From positions 1-46,894 of the forward strand of contig DJWK01000040.1 in the NCBI GenBank assembly GCA_002441555.1: 46,894 nucleotides of DNA, in the 5' to 3' direction. Each line of letters starts with the position of its first letter. The first letter of the stretch is position 1. This DNA comes from Thermodesulfobacteriaceae bacterium UBA6232 (GTDB taxonomy: Bacteria > Desulfobacterota > Thermodesulfobacteria > Thermodesulfobacteriales > Thermodesulfobacteriaceae). Positions 16,496 to 25,208 of the stretch are shown one piece after another. The notes beneath the pieces are model-generated. The model ran no database searches. It was given only the letters and a program-made list of their open reading frames with translations, and was not told the origin of the DNA. Made by a program: the position numbers and the translations under genes.

Positions 16496-18079
16496 GTGAA
16501 AAAAGATTATTTAAGATTTGAGGAAGGCTATTTTAAAAAGAGGTGGACTGGAAGAATCCCTATTGCCCTTGTCTTTCCAGAAAGTTATGAAATTGGAATG
16601 GCTAATCTTGGTTTTTTATCACTCTATGAAAGTTTAAACCGTTTTGATGAGATTGTCTGCGAAAGGGTTTTTTTTGACGAGGAAATTCGCTCCCTTGAGA
16701 GTAAAAGGCCCTTAAAGGATTTTCCCCTCATTCTTTTTTCTATACCCTTTGAGGGAAATTATGTAAAAGCTCTTCAAATTTTAATTAAAAGCGGAATTTC
16801 TCTTGACCCAAAAGATAGAAAAGAGACTGTTCTTGGGGGTGGCATTGCCCTTTGGGCCAATCCCGAACCTTTAAGCCTCTTTTTTGATGGGTTTATCCTC
16901 GGTGAATGGGAGGCCTTAGAAAATACCCTTGTTCCCCTTTTTATTGAGTATGGCTTTGATAAAAATAAACTTCTTTCTGAACTCAATAAATTTGATTTCT
17001 TTTATGCTCCTTTCCATTTCGGTGAGAAAAAAGTAAAAGTTTTAAAGATTTTAAGGCCTGAAAAACCTCTTTTATCAAAGGTTTTGAGTGAAAAAGCAGA
17101 GTTTGGGAAATCCTACCTTTTAGAAGTATCCAAGGGGTGTGGAAGAGCCTGCAGGTTTTGTATGTCTGGTTTTATTTATAGACCTCCCAGATTTTTCCCC
17201 CTTGAAAATCTTCTTGAGAAGGTGGAAGAGATTCCAGAAAATTCCAAAGTGGGGCTTATTGGTCTTGAATTTATAGATAAAGAGGAAATTTTAGCTCTTG
17301 GAGAAAAACTTCTTGAGAAAAGGGCAACCCTTACCTTTTCTTCTCTAAGACTTGATGCCATAAAGGAGGAATTTTTAAAGCTTCTTACAACCACAAAAAG
17401 CATAGCCATAGCTCCCGAGACAGCCTCTCCCAAATTGAAAAAGGTAATTAATAAAGAGATATACGAAGAGGAAATATTTGAAATTCTTGAAAAGCTTAAG
17501 GGCACTTCTATAAAAAAAATCAAGTTTTATTTTATGCTTGGACTTCCCTTTGAAGAGGATGAGGATATTTTAGAAACAGCAGAGTTTATAAAGAGGCTTC
17601 TTCATAAAAGATATCCCTTTAATTTTGTCTTTAGTTTTTCCTTTTTTGTGCCAAAGCCTCATACTCCCTTTCAATGGGCAGATTTTGGAGATTTATCCCT
17701 ACTTGAAAAGAAGAGAAAGGTTCTTTTGAAGGGTCTTATTTCTGTAAAAGGAATAAAATTTGAATCTTTGCGGGAAGCTTTGCTACAGGCCCTTCTTGCA
17801 AGAGGAGATAAAAATCTTAAGGATTTTCTTTTTTCCCTTGCCATGAGAAAGAGCTTTAAGGCAGCTTTAAGGGAAATTAAAAATTTTGAAAAATATCTTA
17901 AGCCGAAAAAGGAAAGGGAAGCTCCTTTTCCCTGGGATTTTATTGATACAGGAGTTTCCAGAGAATTTCTTTATAAAGAATGGGAAAGGGCTATTAATGG
18001 TAAGACTTCTCCCTATTGCAAGCTTGGAAAATGTAAGGCTTGCTCAGCCTGTAAAGAGTTGAAATTTTTTTCATCTTGA
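16496..18079 (+). CDS. Radical SAM protein with N-terminal B12-binding-like domain
   Basis: The 527-residue protein has an N-terminal region (about 1-170) like those of B12-binding radical SAM enzymes (RIPIALVFPESYEIGMANLG), then the radical SAM core with SKGCGRACRFC (CxxxCxxC, about residues 214-221) and IAPETASPKLKKVINK. The C-terminus adds a Cys-rich tail (CKLGKCKACSAC) that could bind another metal or cluster. It resembles the TIGR03960-type family, whose reaction is unknown to me. GTG 16496 is the start; GAGGT lies about 10 nt upstream. It diverges from the cytochrome gene across a 48-nt gap. It is in frame with ssb across a TGA, which I regard as coincidence. Confidence 0.82.
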   Translation: MKKDYLRFEEGYFKKRWTGRIPIALVFPESYEIGMANLGFLSLYESLNRFDEIVCERVFFDEEIRSLESKRPLKDFPLILFSIPFEGNYVKALQILIKSGISLDPKDRKETVLGGGIALWANPEPLSLFFDGFILGEWEALENTLVPLFIEYGFDKNKLLSELNKFDFFYAPFHFGEKKVKVLKILRPEKPLLSKVLSEKAEFGKSYLLEVSKGCGRACRFCMSGFIYRPPRFFPLENLLEKVEEIPENSKVGLIGLEFIDKEEILALGEKLLEKRATLTFSSLRLDAIKEEFLKLLTTTKSIAIAPETASPKLKKVINKEIYEEEIFEILEKLKGTSIKKIKFYFMLGLPFEEDEDILETAEFIKRLLHKRYPFNFVFSFSFFVPKPHTPFQWADFGDLSLLEKKRKVLLKGLISVKGIKFESLREALLQALLARGDKNLKDFLFSLAMRKSFKAALREIKNFEKYLKPKKEREAPFPWDFIDTGVSREFLYKEWERAINGKTSPYCKLGKCKACSACKELKFFSS

Positions 18080-18112
18080 AAAATCTTAAGAGAGATTTAT
18101 AGTGATTTTAAT

Positions 18113-18544
18113 ATGAGTGTCAACAAAGTAATTCTTGTGGGAAGACTCGGGGCTGATCCGGAAATTCGCTATACCCTTGAGGGAAAACCCGTTGCAGTTT
18201 TCAGAATCGCAACCAACGAAGTTTTTGTTAAAAACGGAGAAAAAGAAACTATAACAGAATGGCATAGACTCGTTGCCTTTGGAAGACTTGCTGAAATCTG
18301 CGGAGAATATCTAAGCAAAGGAACCAGAGTCTATGTTGAAGGAAAACTCCGCACAAGAAAGTTTGAAGATAAACAGGGGCAGACCCGTTTTGTAACGGAA
18401 ATCTGGGTTCAAAATCTTCAAATACTTGATAGAAAAGGAGAAACACTTCAAAGGGAGCCTATAAAGGAAGAGCTTAAAAAAGAAGAGGTCTTTGATCTGG
18501 ATGAGGAAATTTCCGCTATAGATGAAGAAGATATTCCCTTTTAA
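18113..18544 (+). CDS. ssb: Single-stranded DNA-binding protein
   Basis: The 143-residue protein has the SSB OB-fold pattern from its start (VNKVILVGRLGADPEIRYT, TEWHRLVAFGRLAEIC, LSKGTRVYVEGKLRTRKF) and ends with the acidic tip DEEDIPF that binds partner repair and replication proteins. The start has no clear Shine-Dalgarno, but the N-terminus fits the family exactly. Its stop lies 1 nt from the end of the convergent hemA, so there is no room for a separate terminator between them. Confidence 0.96.
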   Translation: MSVNKVILVGRLGADPEIRYTLEGKPVAVFRIATNEVFVKNGEKETITEWHRLVAFGRLAEICGEYLSKGTRVYVEGKLRTRKFEDKQGQTRFVTEIWVQNLQILDRKGETLQREPIKEELKKEEVFDLDEEISAIDEEDIPF

Positions 18545-18545
18545 T

Positions 18546-19946
18546 TTACTGAAAAATTTTTGAGGGTTCCTTTTCTTCTTTTTCTTTTCTTTCTATATTT
18601 TCTTCTGAAAGGGTGTCTTCAAGGACTTCTTCTTGTTCTAAGATTAAAACTTCTTCTTCATCAATATTCTCATCAAGATTAAAGATTTCTCTGATGATAC
18701 TTATTGCAAATCTTCCTTCCTCGTGATAGCCCTTTTTAAGAAATTGAATTGGATAATAGAGAAGCTTTTGAGTCAAGGATTTTGTCAAGATTTCAAGGGC
18801 TTCCCTTTCTTCAAGGGATAGATTTTTAAGTCTTTTTAAGGTCTTTTCAAGTTCTCGCTTTCTTAAGGCCTCAGCCTTTTTTGCTAACCTTCTAATAGTT
18901 GGAAGAATACTTAATTCGGAGAGCCATCTTTTGGTTTTAAGAACCTCTTCTTCAATAATAGCCCTTGCCCTTAGTGCTTCCTTTTTTCTGGCTTTGAGAT
19001 TCTCTTCAACCACCTCCTTTAAGTCGTCAATATCAAAAAGATAGACATTTTCAAGGTCATTAACTTCTGGTTCCACATCCCTTGGAACGGCAATGTCTAT
19101 GATAAAAAGGGGACGATATTTGCGGGGTTTTAAAAGAGGGGACAGAAGGTTTTTGGTAAGAATATATCCAGGAGCACCTGTTGAGGAGATAACGATATCA
19201 GCTTCAAGGAGAACTTCGGAAAGCTCTTCAAGAGAATAGGGTTTACCTTTAAATTTTTGCGCAAGTTCTACAGCCTTTGAAAAGGTGCGATTGGCAATAA
19301 GAATTTCTTCAACACCCATGGAGATAAGATGTTGACAGGCAAGTTCTGCCATCTCTCCTGCACCTATAAGGAGAGCCTTTTTATTTTTTAAGGAGCCAAG
19401 AATTTTTTTGGCAAGCTGGGTGGCTGCATAACTTACTGAAACTGCTCCTCCCCCGATACCTGTCTCGGTTCTAACCCTTTTTGCCACAAAAAAGGCACGG
19501 TGAAGAAGCTTATTTAAAACAATTCCTGAGGTTTTGTATTTTAAAGCAGTTTTATAGGCTTCCTTTAACTGACCGAGAATTTGAGGCTCCCCAAGGACAA
19601 GGGAATCAAGCCCGCACCCTACCTCAAAAAGATGTCTTATGGCCTCTTCCCCTTCTAAGAGATAAAAATACTCGGAAAGCTCTTCCCAGGTAAAGCCTGT
19701 TTCAGCCTTTAAAAATTCTGAAAATGATTGAAGTAAAAGTTCTTTTTTAGAATCTTCGTAAACAAAGGCAAATTCAACGCGGTTACAGGTTGAAAGAAAA
19801 AAGGCCTCTTTAAAGTAAGGATTTAGGGCCTTTAATTTTTCAAGGGGATGAACTTGAGCCCCTGCAAAGGAAAGCCTTTCTCTAATTTCCACAGGGGCTG
19901 TTTTGTGATTCAAACCAATAAGTAAGATTTTAAAGGGCACTTCCAT
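18546..19946 (-). CDS. hemA: Glutamyl-tRNA reductase
   Basis: The 466-residue enzyme reduces Glu-tRNA to glutamate-1-semialdehyde, the first step of C5 tetrapyrrole synthesis. It shows LIGLNHKTAPVEIRERL, the catalytic STCNRVE (Cys near residue 54), GLDSLVLGEPQILGQLK, the NADPH-binding ALLIGAGEMAELA, and the C-terminal dimerisation helices. An acidic tail of about 40 Glu-rich residues extends the end. It overlaps the ccsA/hemX-like gene by 17 nt. Haem supply fits the neighbouring bd oxidase and multihaem cytochrome. Confidence 0.97.
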   Translation of the reverse strand: MEVPFKILLIGLNHKTAPVEIRERLSFAGAQVHPLEKLKALNPYFKEAFFLSTCNRVEFAFVYEDSKKELLLQSFSEFLKAETGFTWEELSEYFYLLEGEEAIRHLFEVGCGLDSLVLGEPQILGQLKEAYKTALKYKTSGIVLNKLLHRAFFVAKRVRTETGIGGGAVSVSYAATQLAKKILGSLKNKKALLIGAGEMAELACQHLISMGVEEILIANRTFSKAVELAQKFKGKPYSLEELSEVLLEADIVISSTGAPGYILTKNLLSPLLKPRKYRPLFIIDIAVPRDVEPEVNDLENVYLFDIDDLKEVVEENLKARKKEALRARAIIEEEVLKTKRWLSELSILPTIRRLAKKAEALRKRELEKTLKRLKNLSLEEREALEILTKSLTQKLLYYPIQFLKKGYHEEGRFAISIIREIFNLDENIDEEEVLILEQEEVLEDTLSEENIERKEKEEKEPSKIFQ

Positions 19947-20763
19947 AGGTATGAAATCCCTTAAAATAAAAATTTATTACAAAAAAGGTAAAAAACCAGA
20001 GGAGGCCTCCTATAACAAACATATAAGCAAGCCTTTTCCCTCTCCAGCCAATAAGAACTCTCTGATGAATCATTCCTGCATAGATTAACCAGAGAGACAG
20101 AGTTGTCATCTCCTTGGCAGACCACCTCCAGTAAATACCAAAGGCAAGCTCACTCCAAATAACTCCACTAATAATTCCAAGGGTTAATAAAAAAAAACCA
20201 TTATAGAGAGACTTTTCAGCAAGCCTTTCAAGGGAATGAAGAGGAGGGAGTTTTCTAAAAAAATAACCAAAATGCTTTTTTTTGATTTCCCTTTCCTGAA
20301 GAAGATACATAAAGGAGGCCACAAGTCCAGCTATAAGAAAGGCATGTGAAAAAAGGGAAGTAATTACATGTAAGGGGAACCAGAGGCTTTTAATATAAGG
20401 CGAAAAAGGAGAAAAAAGGGTTTTTTCTGAAAGGAAAAGGTTTAATAATAGAAAAAAAATAGGAAAGGGGAGAAAAAAAGTGGCAAGGGTGTAAGCCTTT
20501 TCTTTTCCTAAAGCAAAATAAAAATAAACAATTACCAGAAGAAAAGAAAGAAGCCCAAGAATATCATTAAAGGTAAAAAGAGAGGTTAGATAAACCTCCT
20601 TTGTAATAATTGAAAGATAAATGAGATGAAATGCTAAACCTACAAGAAGAATTCCCTGAGAGAGTTTTAGAGCTTTCTTTTCAAGGGTTTTAAAATAAAA
20701 AAGGGAACCTATCCAAGAGATTAGATAAATTATAAAGGTCAGATTTAAAAAAAGAGATTTCAT
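19930..20763 (-). CDS. CcsA/HemX-type cytochrome c assembly membrane protein
   Basis: The 277-residue protein has about eight membrane spans and the CcsA-family segment near the C-terminus, GIYWRWSAKEMTTLSLWLIYAGMIHQR, in the place of the tryptophan-rich haem-binding WGxYWxWDxKE motif. The WD part is changed to WS here. The pairing with hemA is typical of HemX, which influences HemA level, while CcsA acts in system II haem delivery to apocytochrome c. Conserved His residues occur in the LHVITSLFSHAF region. I cannot decide between HemX and CcsA. Confidence 0.8.
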   Translation of the reverse strand: MKSLFLNLTFIIYLISWIGSLFYFKTLEKKALKLSQGILLVGLAFHLIYLSIITKEVYLTSLFTFNDILGLLSFLLVIVYFYFALGKEKAYTLATFFLPFPIFFLLLNLFLSEKTLFSPFSPYIKSLWFPLHVITSLFSHAFLIAGLVASFMYLLQEREIKKKHFGYFFRKLPPLHSLERLAEKSLYNGFFLLTLGIISGVIWSELAFGIYWRWSAKEMTTLSLWLIYAGMIHQRVLIGWRGKRLAYMFVIGGLLWFFTFFVINFYFKGFHTYGSAL

Positions 20764-20769
20764 TCAAAA

Positions 20770-21186
20770 TTATTCTTCTTTGGGTTTCTTTCTTACAATG
20801 AAAACTGAACAGGGGGAATAGGTAACTACTTTGGCTGCGGTGCTTCCAAGGGTGAATCTCAAAATATCAGGCCTTGTTCCCTTGGCTCCCATAATGAGAA
20901 GATCTGCATTTTTTGCCTCTACAAATTTAAGAATAGCCTCTGCTACAGAAAAATCTTCGACAATTTCTGTCTGGAAATTTATATCAGAAAATAGCTTTTT
21001 GGCTTCATTCATTAAATTTTCCGCTTTTTTTCTCAAGGCTGAAAGCTCATCCTCACTCATATCCTCCCTTTTACCAACTACGGTCAAAAGAGTTAGCTCC
21101 CCCCCTTCTTCTTCTAAAAATTTTTGGGCAAGTCTTACACCTTCTTTGGCATCTTCGGAACCATCATAAGCTACAACAATTCTCAT
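20770..21186 (-). CDS. Universal stress protein (UspA family, ATP-binding type)
   Basis: The 138-residue single-domain protein starts with the family's RIVVAYDGSEDAKEGV and ends with the nucleotide-binding signature GAKGTRPDILRFTLGSTA (G-x2-G-x9-G-S/T), then PCSVFIVR. It has its own promoter inside the end of tlyA and a GGGGGG ribosome site before the ATG. Role in stress survival is inferred from the family. Confidence 0.93.
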   Translation of the reverse strand: MRIVVAYDGSEDAKEGVRLAQKFLEEEGGELTLLTVVGKREDMSEDELSALRKKAENLMNEAKKLFSDINFQTEIVEDFSVAEAILKFVEAKNADLLIMGAKGTRPDILRFTLGSTAAKVVTYSPCSVFIVRKKPKEE

Positions 21187-21215
21187 AATTGCCCCCCTTT
21201 AAGCAATTTATCTAA

Positions 21216-21244
21216 ATTATAGCACATTCTTCTTTTCAAGACAA
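21216..21244 (-). promoter_or_regulatory. Promoter for the universal stress protein gene
   Basis: On the minus strand TTGTCT (21244-21239) is followed after 17 nt by TATAAT (21221-21216), ending about 30 nt before the start codon. It overlaps the last codons of tlyA. Confidence 0.6.
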
Positions 21245-21987
21245 ATAAAAAATTCTTTATTGCCCTTTGCTCCGAGAATAGGGCTTTCACATACCCCAAG
21301 GGGTTTAAAATTTAGCGTTTCTGAAAATTCCCATAAATCTTGGACCACCCCGAAATGAAGTTTTGAATCCCTTACCACCCCCTTTTTCACTTCCCTTGGC
21401 CCAACTTCAAATTGAGGTTTTATCAAAGCTAAAACCTTACCTTCTTCTTTGAGGAGAGGCGGAAGAACCGGTAAGATTTTTTTTAATGAAATAAAGGACA
21501 CATCCACTGTTATTAAATCAAATTTTTCAGGAAACATTTCTGGGTTTAAATATCTTGCATTTATCTCTTCCATCACCACTACTCTCGGGTCTTCTCTCAG
21601 TTTTTGATGTAATTGTCCCTTTCCAACATCAAGGGCATAAACTTTTTTGGCCCCTTTCAAAATAAGGCAATGGGTAAATCCCCCAGTTGAAGCACCAATA
21701 TCAAGACAAATCATCCCCTTAGGATCTATTTCAAAAACTTCAAGGGCCTTTTCAAGTTTTAGGCCACCTCTTGAAACATAGGGAAAATCCTCTTCTATAT
21801 GAAGAACCGCAGATTCTGGAAGATTTTCTCCTGGTTTTTTGACTAATATAAAATTTTGGGCATCAAGGCTAAAAAAAACCTTTCCTGCAAGTATTAAGGC
21901 CTGAGCCTTTTCTCTGCTCTCACAAAGACCTCTTTCAACAAGGAGTTTATCTGCCCTTATTTTTTTAGGTTTCAATTTCCTGATCAA
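21217..21987 (-). CDS. tlyA: TlyA-family RNA methyltransferase
   Basis: The 256-residue protein has an N-terminal S4 RNA-binding domain (RADKLLVERGLCESREKAQ, about 10-65) and a FtsJ-like SAM methyltransferase domain with YVSRGGLKLEKAL, CLDIGASTGGFTHCLI and ALIKPQFEVG. TlyA enzymes methylate the ribose of 16S and/or 23S rRNA; some were once called haemolysins. The start is uncertain: TTG 21987 and TTG 21975 are both possible and neither has a good ribosome site. The first overlaps the HDOD gene by 23 nt, suggesting translational coupling. Confidence 0.9.
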   Translation of the reverse strand: MIRKLKPKKIRADKLLVERGLCESREKAQALILAGKVFFSLDAQNFILVKKPGENLPESAVLHIEEDFPYVSRGGLKLEKALEVFEIDPKGMICLDIGASTGGFTHCLILKGAKKVYALDVGKGQLHQKLREDPRVVVMEEINARYLNPEMFPEKFDLITVDVSFISLKKILPVLPPLLKEEGKVLALIKPQFEVGPREVKKGVVRDSKLHFGVVQDLWEFSETLNFKPLGVCESPILGAKGNKEFFICLEKKNVL

Positions 21988-23530
21988 TGGTAAGTAAAAT
22001 TATTTTATTGGTCTTTTTTCTTTTAAGAAGCTCAAGGCCTTTTTTTCCGATTTCAATAAAGGTAGAAACCCTTGGTTCTTTTTTTGGATCAATATTTTTA
22101 GGGTCAAAGGTTATTATAGATATAAAGCCAGATATTTTTTCTTGATAAAGAAGATAGGCTATCTCTTCGATTTTTCTTAAGGTTTTCCTTGCAACCACCA
22201 TGGCTCCTGAGGAAGGGGTTTCTGGCAACAAAATATAGATTTTACTTCTATCCTTTGAAAGCGAAACAAGGTCAACCCTTCTTAAGCTTTTTACCAATTC
22301 TTGGCAAAGATATTTAAGAAAATTTTCCTCTTCACCTAAACCAAATCTTTCTCTAATTATATTTAAGTTATCTATTTCTACAGTTAAAAGACTAAAAATT
22401 CTTTTATATCTTTTAGAACGAAGTAATTCCTCTTTCAATCGTTTTAAAAAATAGCTCTCCCTATAGGTTTCTGTTAATTCATCGTAAATACTTTCCTTTT
22501 CAATTTTTTCAGAAAGAATAATAAGTCTTTCTTCAAGCTCTCTTTTTTCACGACTTATTTTTAAAATCCTTTCTTTATATTCTTCAAGGGCGTGAAGAAG
22601 ATTTTCTGTTTTTTTCTTTTCCTCAAGTTTAAGTTTTTCAAGCTCTTTTTGTTTCTCTTCTTCAAGCTCTCTTAAAGTTTTCAACCTGAATTCTTGGAAG
22701 TTGAAGATTTCAAGATAGGGATTAGCTATTTTAGGGAAAACCTCGCCAAAGGCCTCAATTTCTGTTTCAGTTAAGTAATTTAAGGCAAGGGTTTTAAAAT
22801 TTTTCCAGCGCTCTTCACGATTTTCACTAAAAAAACTTCCCACCCCATGATCTATCATTTTTAACAATTTAATATCTTCAAATACTTCGGGAGGTAAAGG
22901 TTCGTCAAATTCTTCCTTGTGATGATGGTAAAGATTGAGAATGAAGCGTCTTGGTAGAGCGTAAGTTTCAAAATATTCAGCACCCACTATGGCATGATTA
23001 ACTCCAAAGATTTCTTCTTCAGCCTCAATAAGGGTTTTTCCTTCTCTCTTTAAGCGTAATACCTGTAAATATTTTTCAGGATTGAGCAAATAAAGGAGTA
23101 TAATTCCAAAGTCTAAAAGATAGGACGCTACAGGAAGATGAGAAGGATATGGCTCAATTAAATCGGAAAAATAAAATCCTGCTAAAGCCTGAGAAAGGGC
23201 CCTTGCCCAGAACTTATAGAAATTGAATTCATTAAAGGTTGTTCTTAGAAGCTTTTGAGAAACGAGCCCGAGGGCAAGAATTTTCGCAGTATTTTCACCG
23301 ATTACAAGAATGGCCATTCTCGGATTATCAACGGGAGTTTCTCCCTTCCTATATTGAGGGCGATTAGCTGTGGAGATTAAAAGCCTAACAATCTCCCTTT
23401 CGCTTAAGAGAAACTCCTCTATTTCTCTTGGACTTTTGGTGAGAAAGGTTTGAAGAATTTTAATTCCAATTTCAGGAAAAGCTGGAAGTTCTTTATTTTC
23501 TGTTTTAAGAAGTCTTTCCAATTCACCCAC
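21965..23530 (-). CDS. HDOD-domain signalling protein with degenerate GGDEF domain
   Basis: The 521-residue protein has an HDOD domain (about 10-210, with PAFPEIGIKILQ and DFGIILLYLLNPEKY), a long coiled coil (about 280-345, rich in Glu and Lys) and a GGDEF-like domain (about 350-510, entered by YDELTETYRESYFLKRL). Where active cyclases have GGDEF this protein reads SKDRSKIYILLPET, so diguanylate cyclase activity is unlikely; the domain may bind a ligand or partner. GTG 23530 is the start with AGAGGG upstream. It heads the minus-strand set tlyA-usp-ccsA-hemA. Confidence 0.82.
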   Translation of the reverse strand: MGELERLLKTENKELPAFPEIGIKILQTFLTKSPREIEEFLLSEREIVRLLISTANRPQYRKGETPVDNPRMAILVIGENTAKILALGLVSQKLLRTTFNEFNFYKFWARALSQALAGFYFSDLIEPYPSHLPVASYLLDFGIILLYLLNPEKYLQVLRLKREGKTLIEAEEEIFGVNHAIVGAEYFETYALPRRFILNLYHHHKEEFDEPLPPEVFEDIKLLKMIDHGVGSFFSENREERWKNFKTLALNYLTETEIEAFGEVFPKIANPYLEIFNFQEFRLKTLRELEEEKQKELEKLKLEEKKKTENLLHALEEYKERILKISREKRELEERLIILSEKIEKESIYDELTETYRESYFLKRLKEELLRSKRYKRIFSLLTVEIDNLNIIRERFGLGEEENFLKYLCQELVKSLRRVDLVSLSKDRSKIYILLPETPSSGAMVVARKTLRKIEEIAYLLYQEKISGFISIITFDPKNIDPKKEPRVSTFIEIGKKGLELLKRKKTNKIILLTIDQEIET

Positions 23531-23945
23531 TGGTAAAACCCTCTGTAAATGTTAAAATAAATTTGAACTTCAATTTTAATATTTTATTATCGGTAAGACA
23601 AGTTTAAATTGTAAGAGATTGAGGAGATAGATCCAAAGGGTTTAGTACCAGAAGAAAAGCAATTTTAGGGCTATGGAGATAGGACACAGGAGCACTTCTT
23701 TGGGTAATGTTTTAGTAAGGCAGGGGGCCTGCTCAATCCTCCAACTTGACGAGGGCTTAATAGCCCAACCGACTTATAATAGGTTAAGTAGAAAGACTTC
23801 AAACTCCTTAGAGGACTTTATCAGCCCAGGAGAGATGGAGTGGCCATGCCTTACTTTCTTTTTCATGGTTTTATTATACTTCATATGCAAACAAACCTTT
23901 ATGGAATAACATAACAAATTTTTCGTAGGAGAGGAGGAGGTAAAG
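23531..23945. other. 415-nt intergenic region between divergent HDOD gene and proA
   Basis: No convincing protein gene is present; the short frames here have no ribosome site and no family resemblance. A promoter-like pair, TTGAAC (23563-23568) and TATTAT (23585-23590) with 16-nt spacing, points rightward about 350 nt before proA. TTGAACTTCAA (23563-23573) is a small palindrome that could also give a -35 for the divergent HDOD gene. A foldable block follows at 23714-23863. GAGGAGGAGG precedes the proA ATG. Confidence 0.5.
23714..23863 (+). ncRNA. Possible structured RNA (unassigned; 6S-like outline)
   Basis: AGTAAGGCA (23714-23722) pairs with TGCCTTACT (23847-23855), GGCC (23826-23829) with GGCC (23842-23845), and ATCCTCC (23736-23742) with GGAGAGAT (23829-23836) with one bulge. 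Inside is a GGGC/GCCC hairpin (23753-23766). The T-rich TTTCTTTTT follows the closing stem. The long rod with an inner bubble recalls 6S RNA, but I find no matching conserved sequence, and it could equally be a leader for proA. The strand is not proven. Confidence 0.3.
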
Positions 23946-25208
23946 ATGGAAGATACTTTAAAGGAATTAGTTTTAGAGATGGGTAAAAAAGCAAGGGCTT
24001 CTGCAAGGGAACTTGCCAAATTAAATACTACCATAAAAAATGAAGTTCTAAGAGAGGTGGCAAAGAGATTGAGAGAAAAAAGGGAAGAACTCAAAGAAAT
24101 AAATGCTAAGGATGTAAACCTTGCCTTAACACAAGGGTATTCAAAGGCCTTTATTGATAGGCTTACCCTTACTGACAAAGTTATAGAAGCCATGGCAAAG
24201 GGGCTTGAGGAGGTAGCTGCCCTTCCTGATCCAGTAGGAGAGGTAGTAAAAATGTGGCGTCGCCCCAATGGTCTTTTAGTGGGGAGAATGCGCATTCCTC
24301 TCGGAGTTATTGCCATAATCTATGAAAGTAGACCCAATGTGACCATTGATGCCGCAGGGCTTTGTTTTAAAAGTGGAAATGCCGTAATTCTAAGGGGAGG
24401 AAAAGAAGCTATAAATTCCAATCTGGCTCTGTCAGATATTTTCAGGGAGGTATTAAGAGAAAAGGGCCTTCCTGTTGATTCCGTTCAAGTGGTTCCAATC
24501 ACAGAAAGAAAGGCCATGGAATATCTCCTTGAACTTGAAGAATATATTGATCTTGTTATTCCGAGAGGAGGGGAAGGGCTAATAAGATTTGTCACAGAAA
24601 AGGCAAGAATGCCTGTAATTAAGCATTATAAAGGGGTCTGTCATGTCTATGTGGATAATGAGGCTGACCTTGAAAAGGCAGTCAATATTGCGGTAAATGC
24701 CAAATGTCAGAGACCAGGGGTTTGCAATGCCATGGAAACCCTTCTCGTTCATAAAGACATTGCCCCAAGGTTTTTGCCAAAAGTGGCTGAAGAGTACAAA
24801 AAATATGGAGTAGAAATTAGAGGTTGCCCTGAAACCTTAAAATACATTCCCTGGGCAAAACCTGCCAAAGAGGAAGATTATGGTTATGAATTTCTTGATT
24901 TAATTCTTGCTGTGAAGGTGGTTTCCTCTATGAAGGAAGCCATGGATCATATAGCCAAATACGGAAGTAATCACACCGAGGCCATTGTTACAGAGAACTA
25001 CACTAAGGCTATGAGATTTCTTCAGGAGGTGGATGCAAGTCTTGTGCTTGTTAATGCCTCAACGAGATTTAATGACGGAGGAGAACTCGGGCTTGGAGCC
25101 GAAATAGGAATTTCCACAACGAAGCTTCATGCCTACGGGCCTATGGGGCTTGAAGAATTAACCACCACCAAATTTATAGCCTTTGGTGATGGACAAATTA
25201 GAACATAG
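23946..25208 (+). CDS. proA: Gamma-glutamyl phosphate reductase
   Basis: The 420-residue NADPH enzyme makes glutamate-5-semialdehyde in proline synthesis. Family motifs include GVIAIIYESRPNVTIDAAGLC, AVILRGGKEAINSN, YIDLVIPRGGEGLI, and the catalytic-Cys segment KCQRPGVCNAMETLLV (about residue 257), with TRFNDGGELGLGAEIGIST near the end. GAGGAGGAGG lies just before the ATG. nadD overlaps its last codons. ProB is not in the window. Confidence 0.97.
   Translation: MEDTLKELVLEMGKKARASARELAKLNTTIKNEVLREVAKRLREKREELKEINAKDVNLALTQGYSKAFIDRLTLTDKVIEAMAKGLEEVAALPDPVGEVVKMWRRPNGLLVGRMRIPLGVIAIIYESRPNVTIDAAGLCFKSGNAVILRGGKEAINSNLALSDIFREVLREKGLPVDSVQVVPITERKAMEYLLELEEYIDLVIPRGGEGLIRFVTEKARMPVIKHYKGVCHVYVDNEADLEKAVNIAVNAKCQRPGVCNAMETLLVHKDIAPRFLPKVAEEYKKYGVEIRGCPETLKYIPWAKPAKEEDYGYEFLDLILAVKVVSSMKEAMDHIAKYGSNHTEAIVTENYTKAMRFLQEVDASLVLVNASTRFNDGGELGLGAEIGISTTKLHAYGPMGLEELTTTKFIAFGDGQIRT

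Noticed and set aside
16496..18544. Radical SAM and ssb as a second UGA-readthrough selenoprotein (same frame, TGA between them)
   Set aside because: No stable hairpin follows the TGA, both proteins are complete by family comparison, and a 33-nt stop-free spacer is likely by chance.
23597..23863. RNase P RNA or tmRNA in the intergenic gap
   Set aside because: I looked for the conserved RNase P blocks and the tRNA-like ends of tmRNA and found neither.
23673..23909. 78-residue frame in the gap before proA, and a long minus-strand frame at 23774-24316
   Set aside because: Neither has a ribosome site or a family pattern; the minus-strand frame is mostly the reverse of proA.
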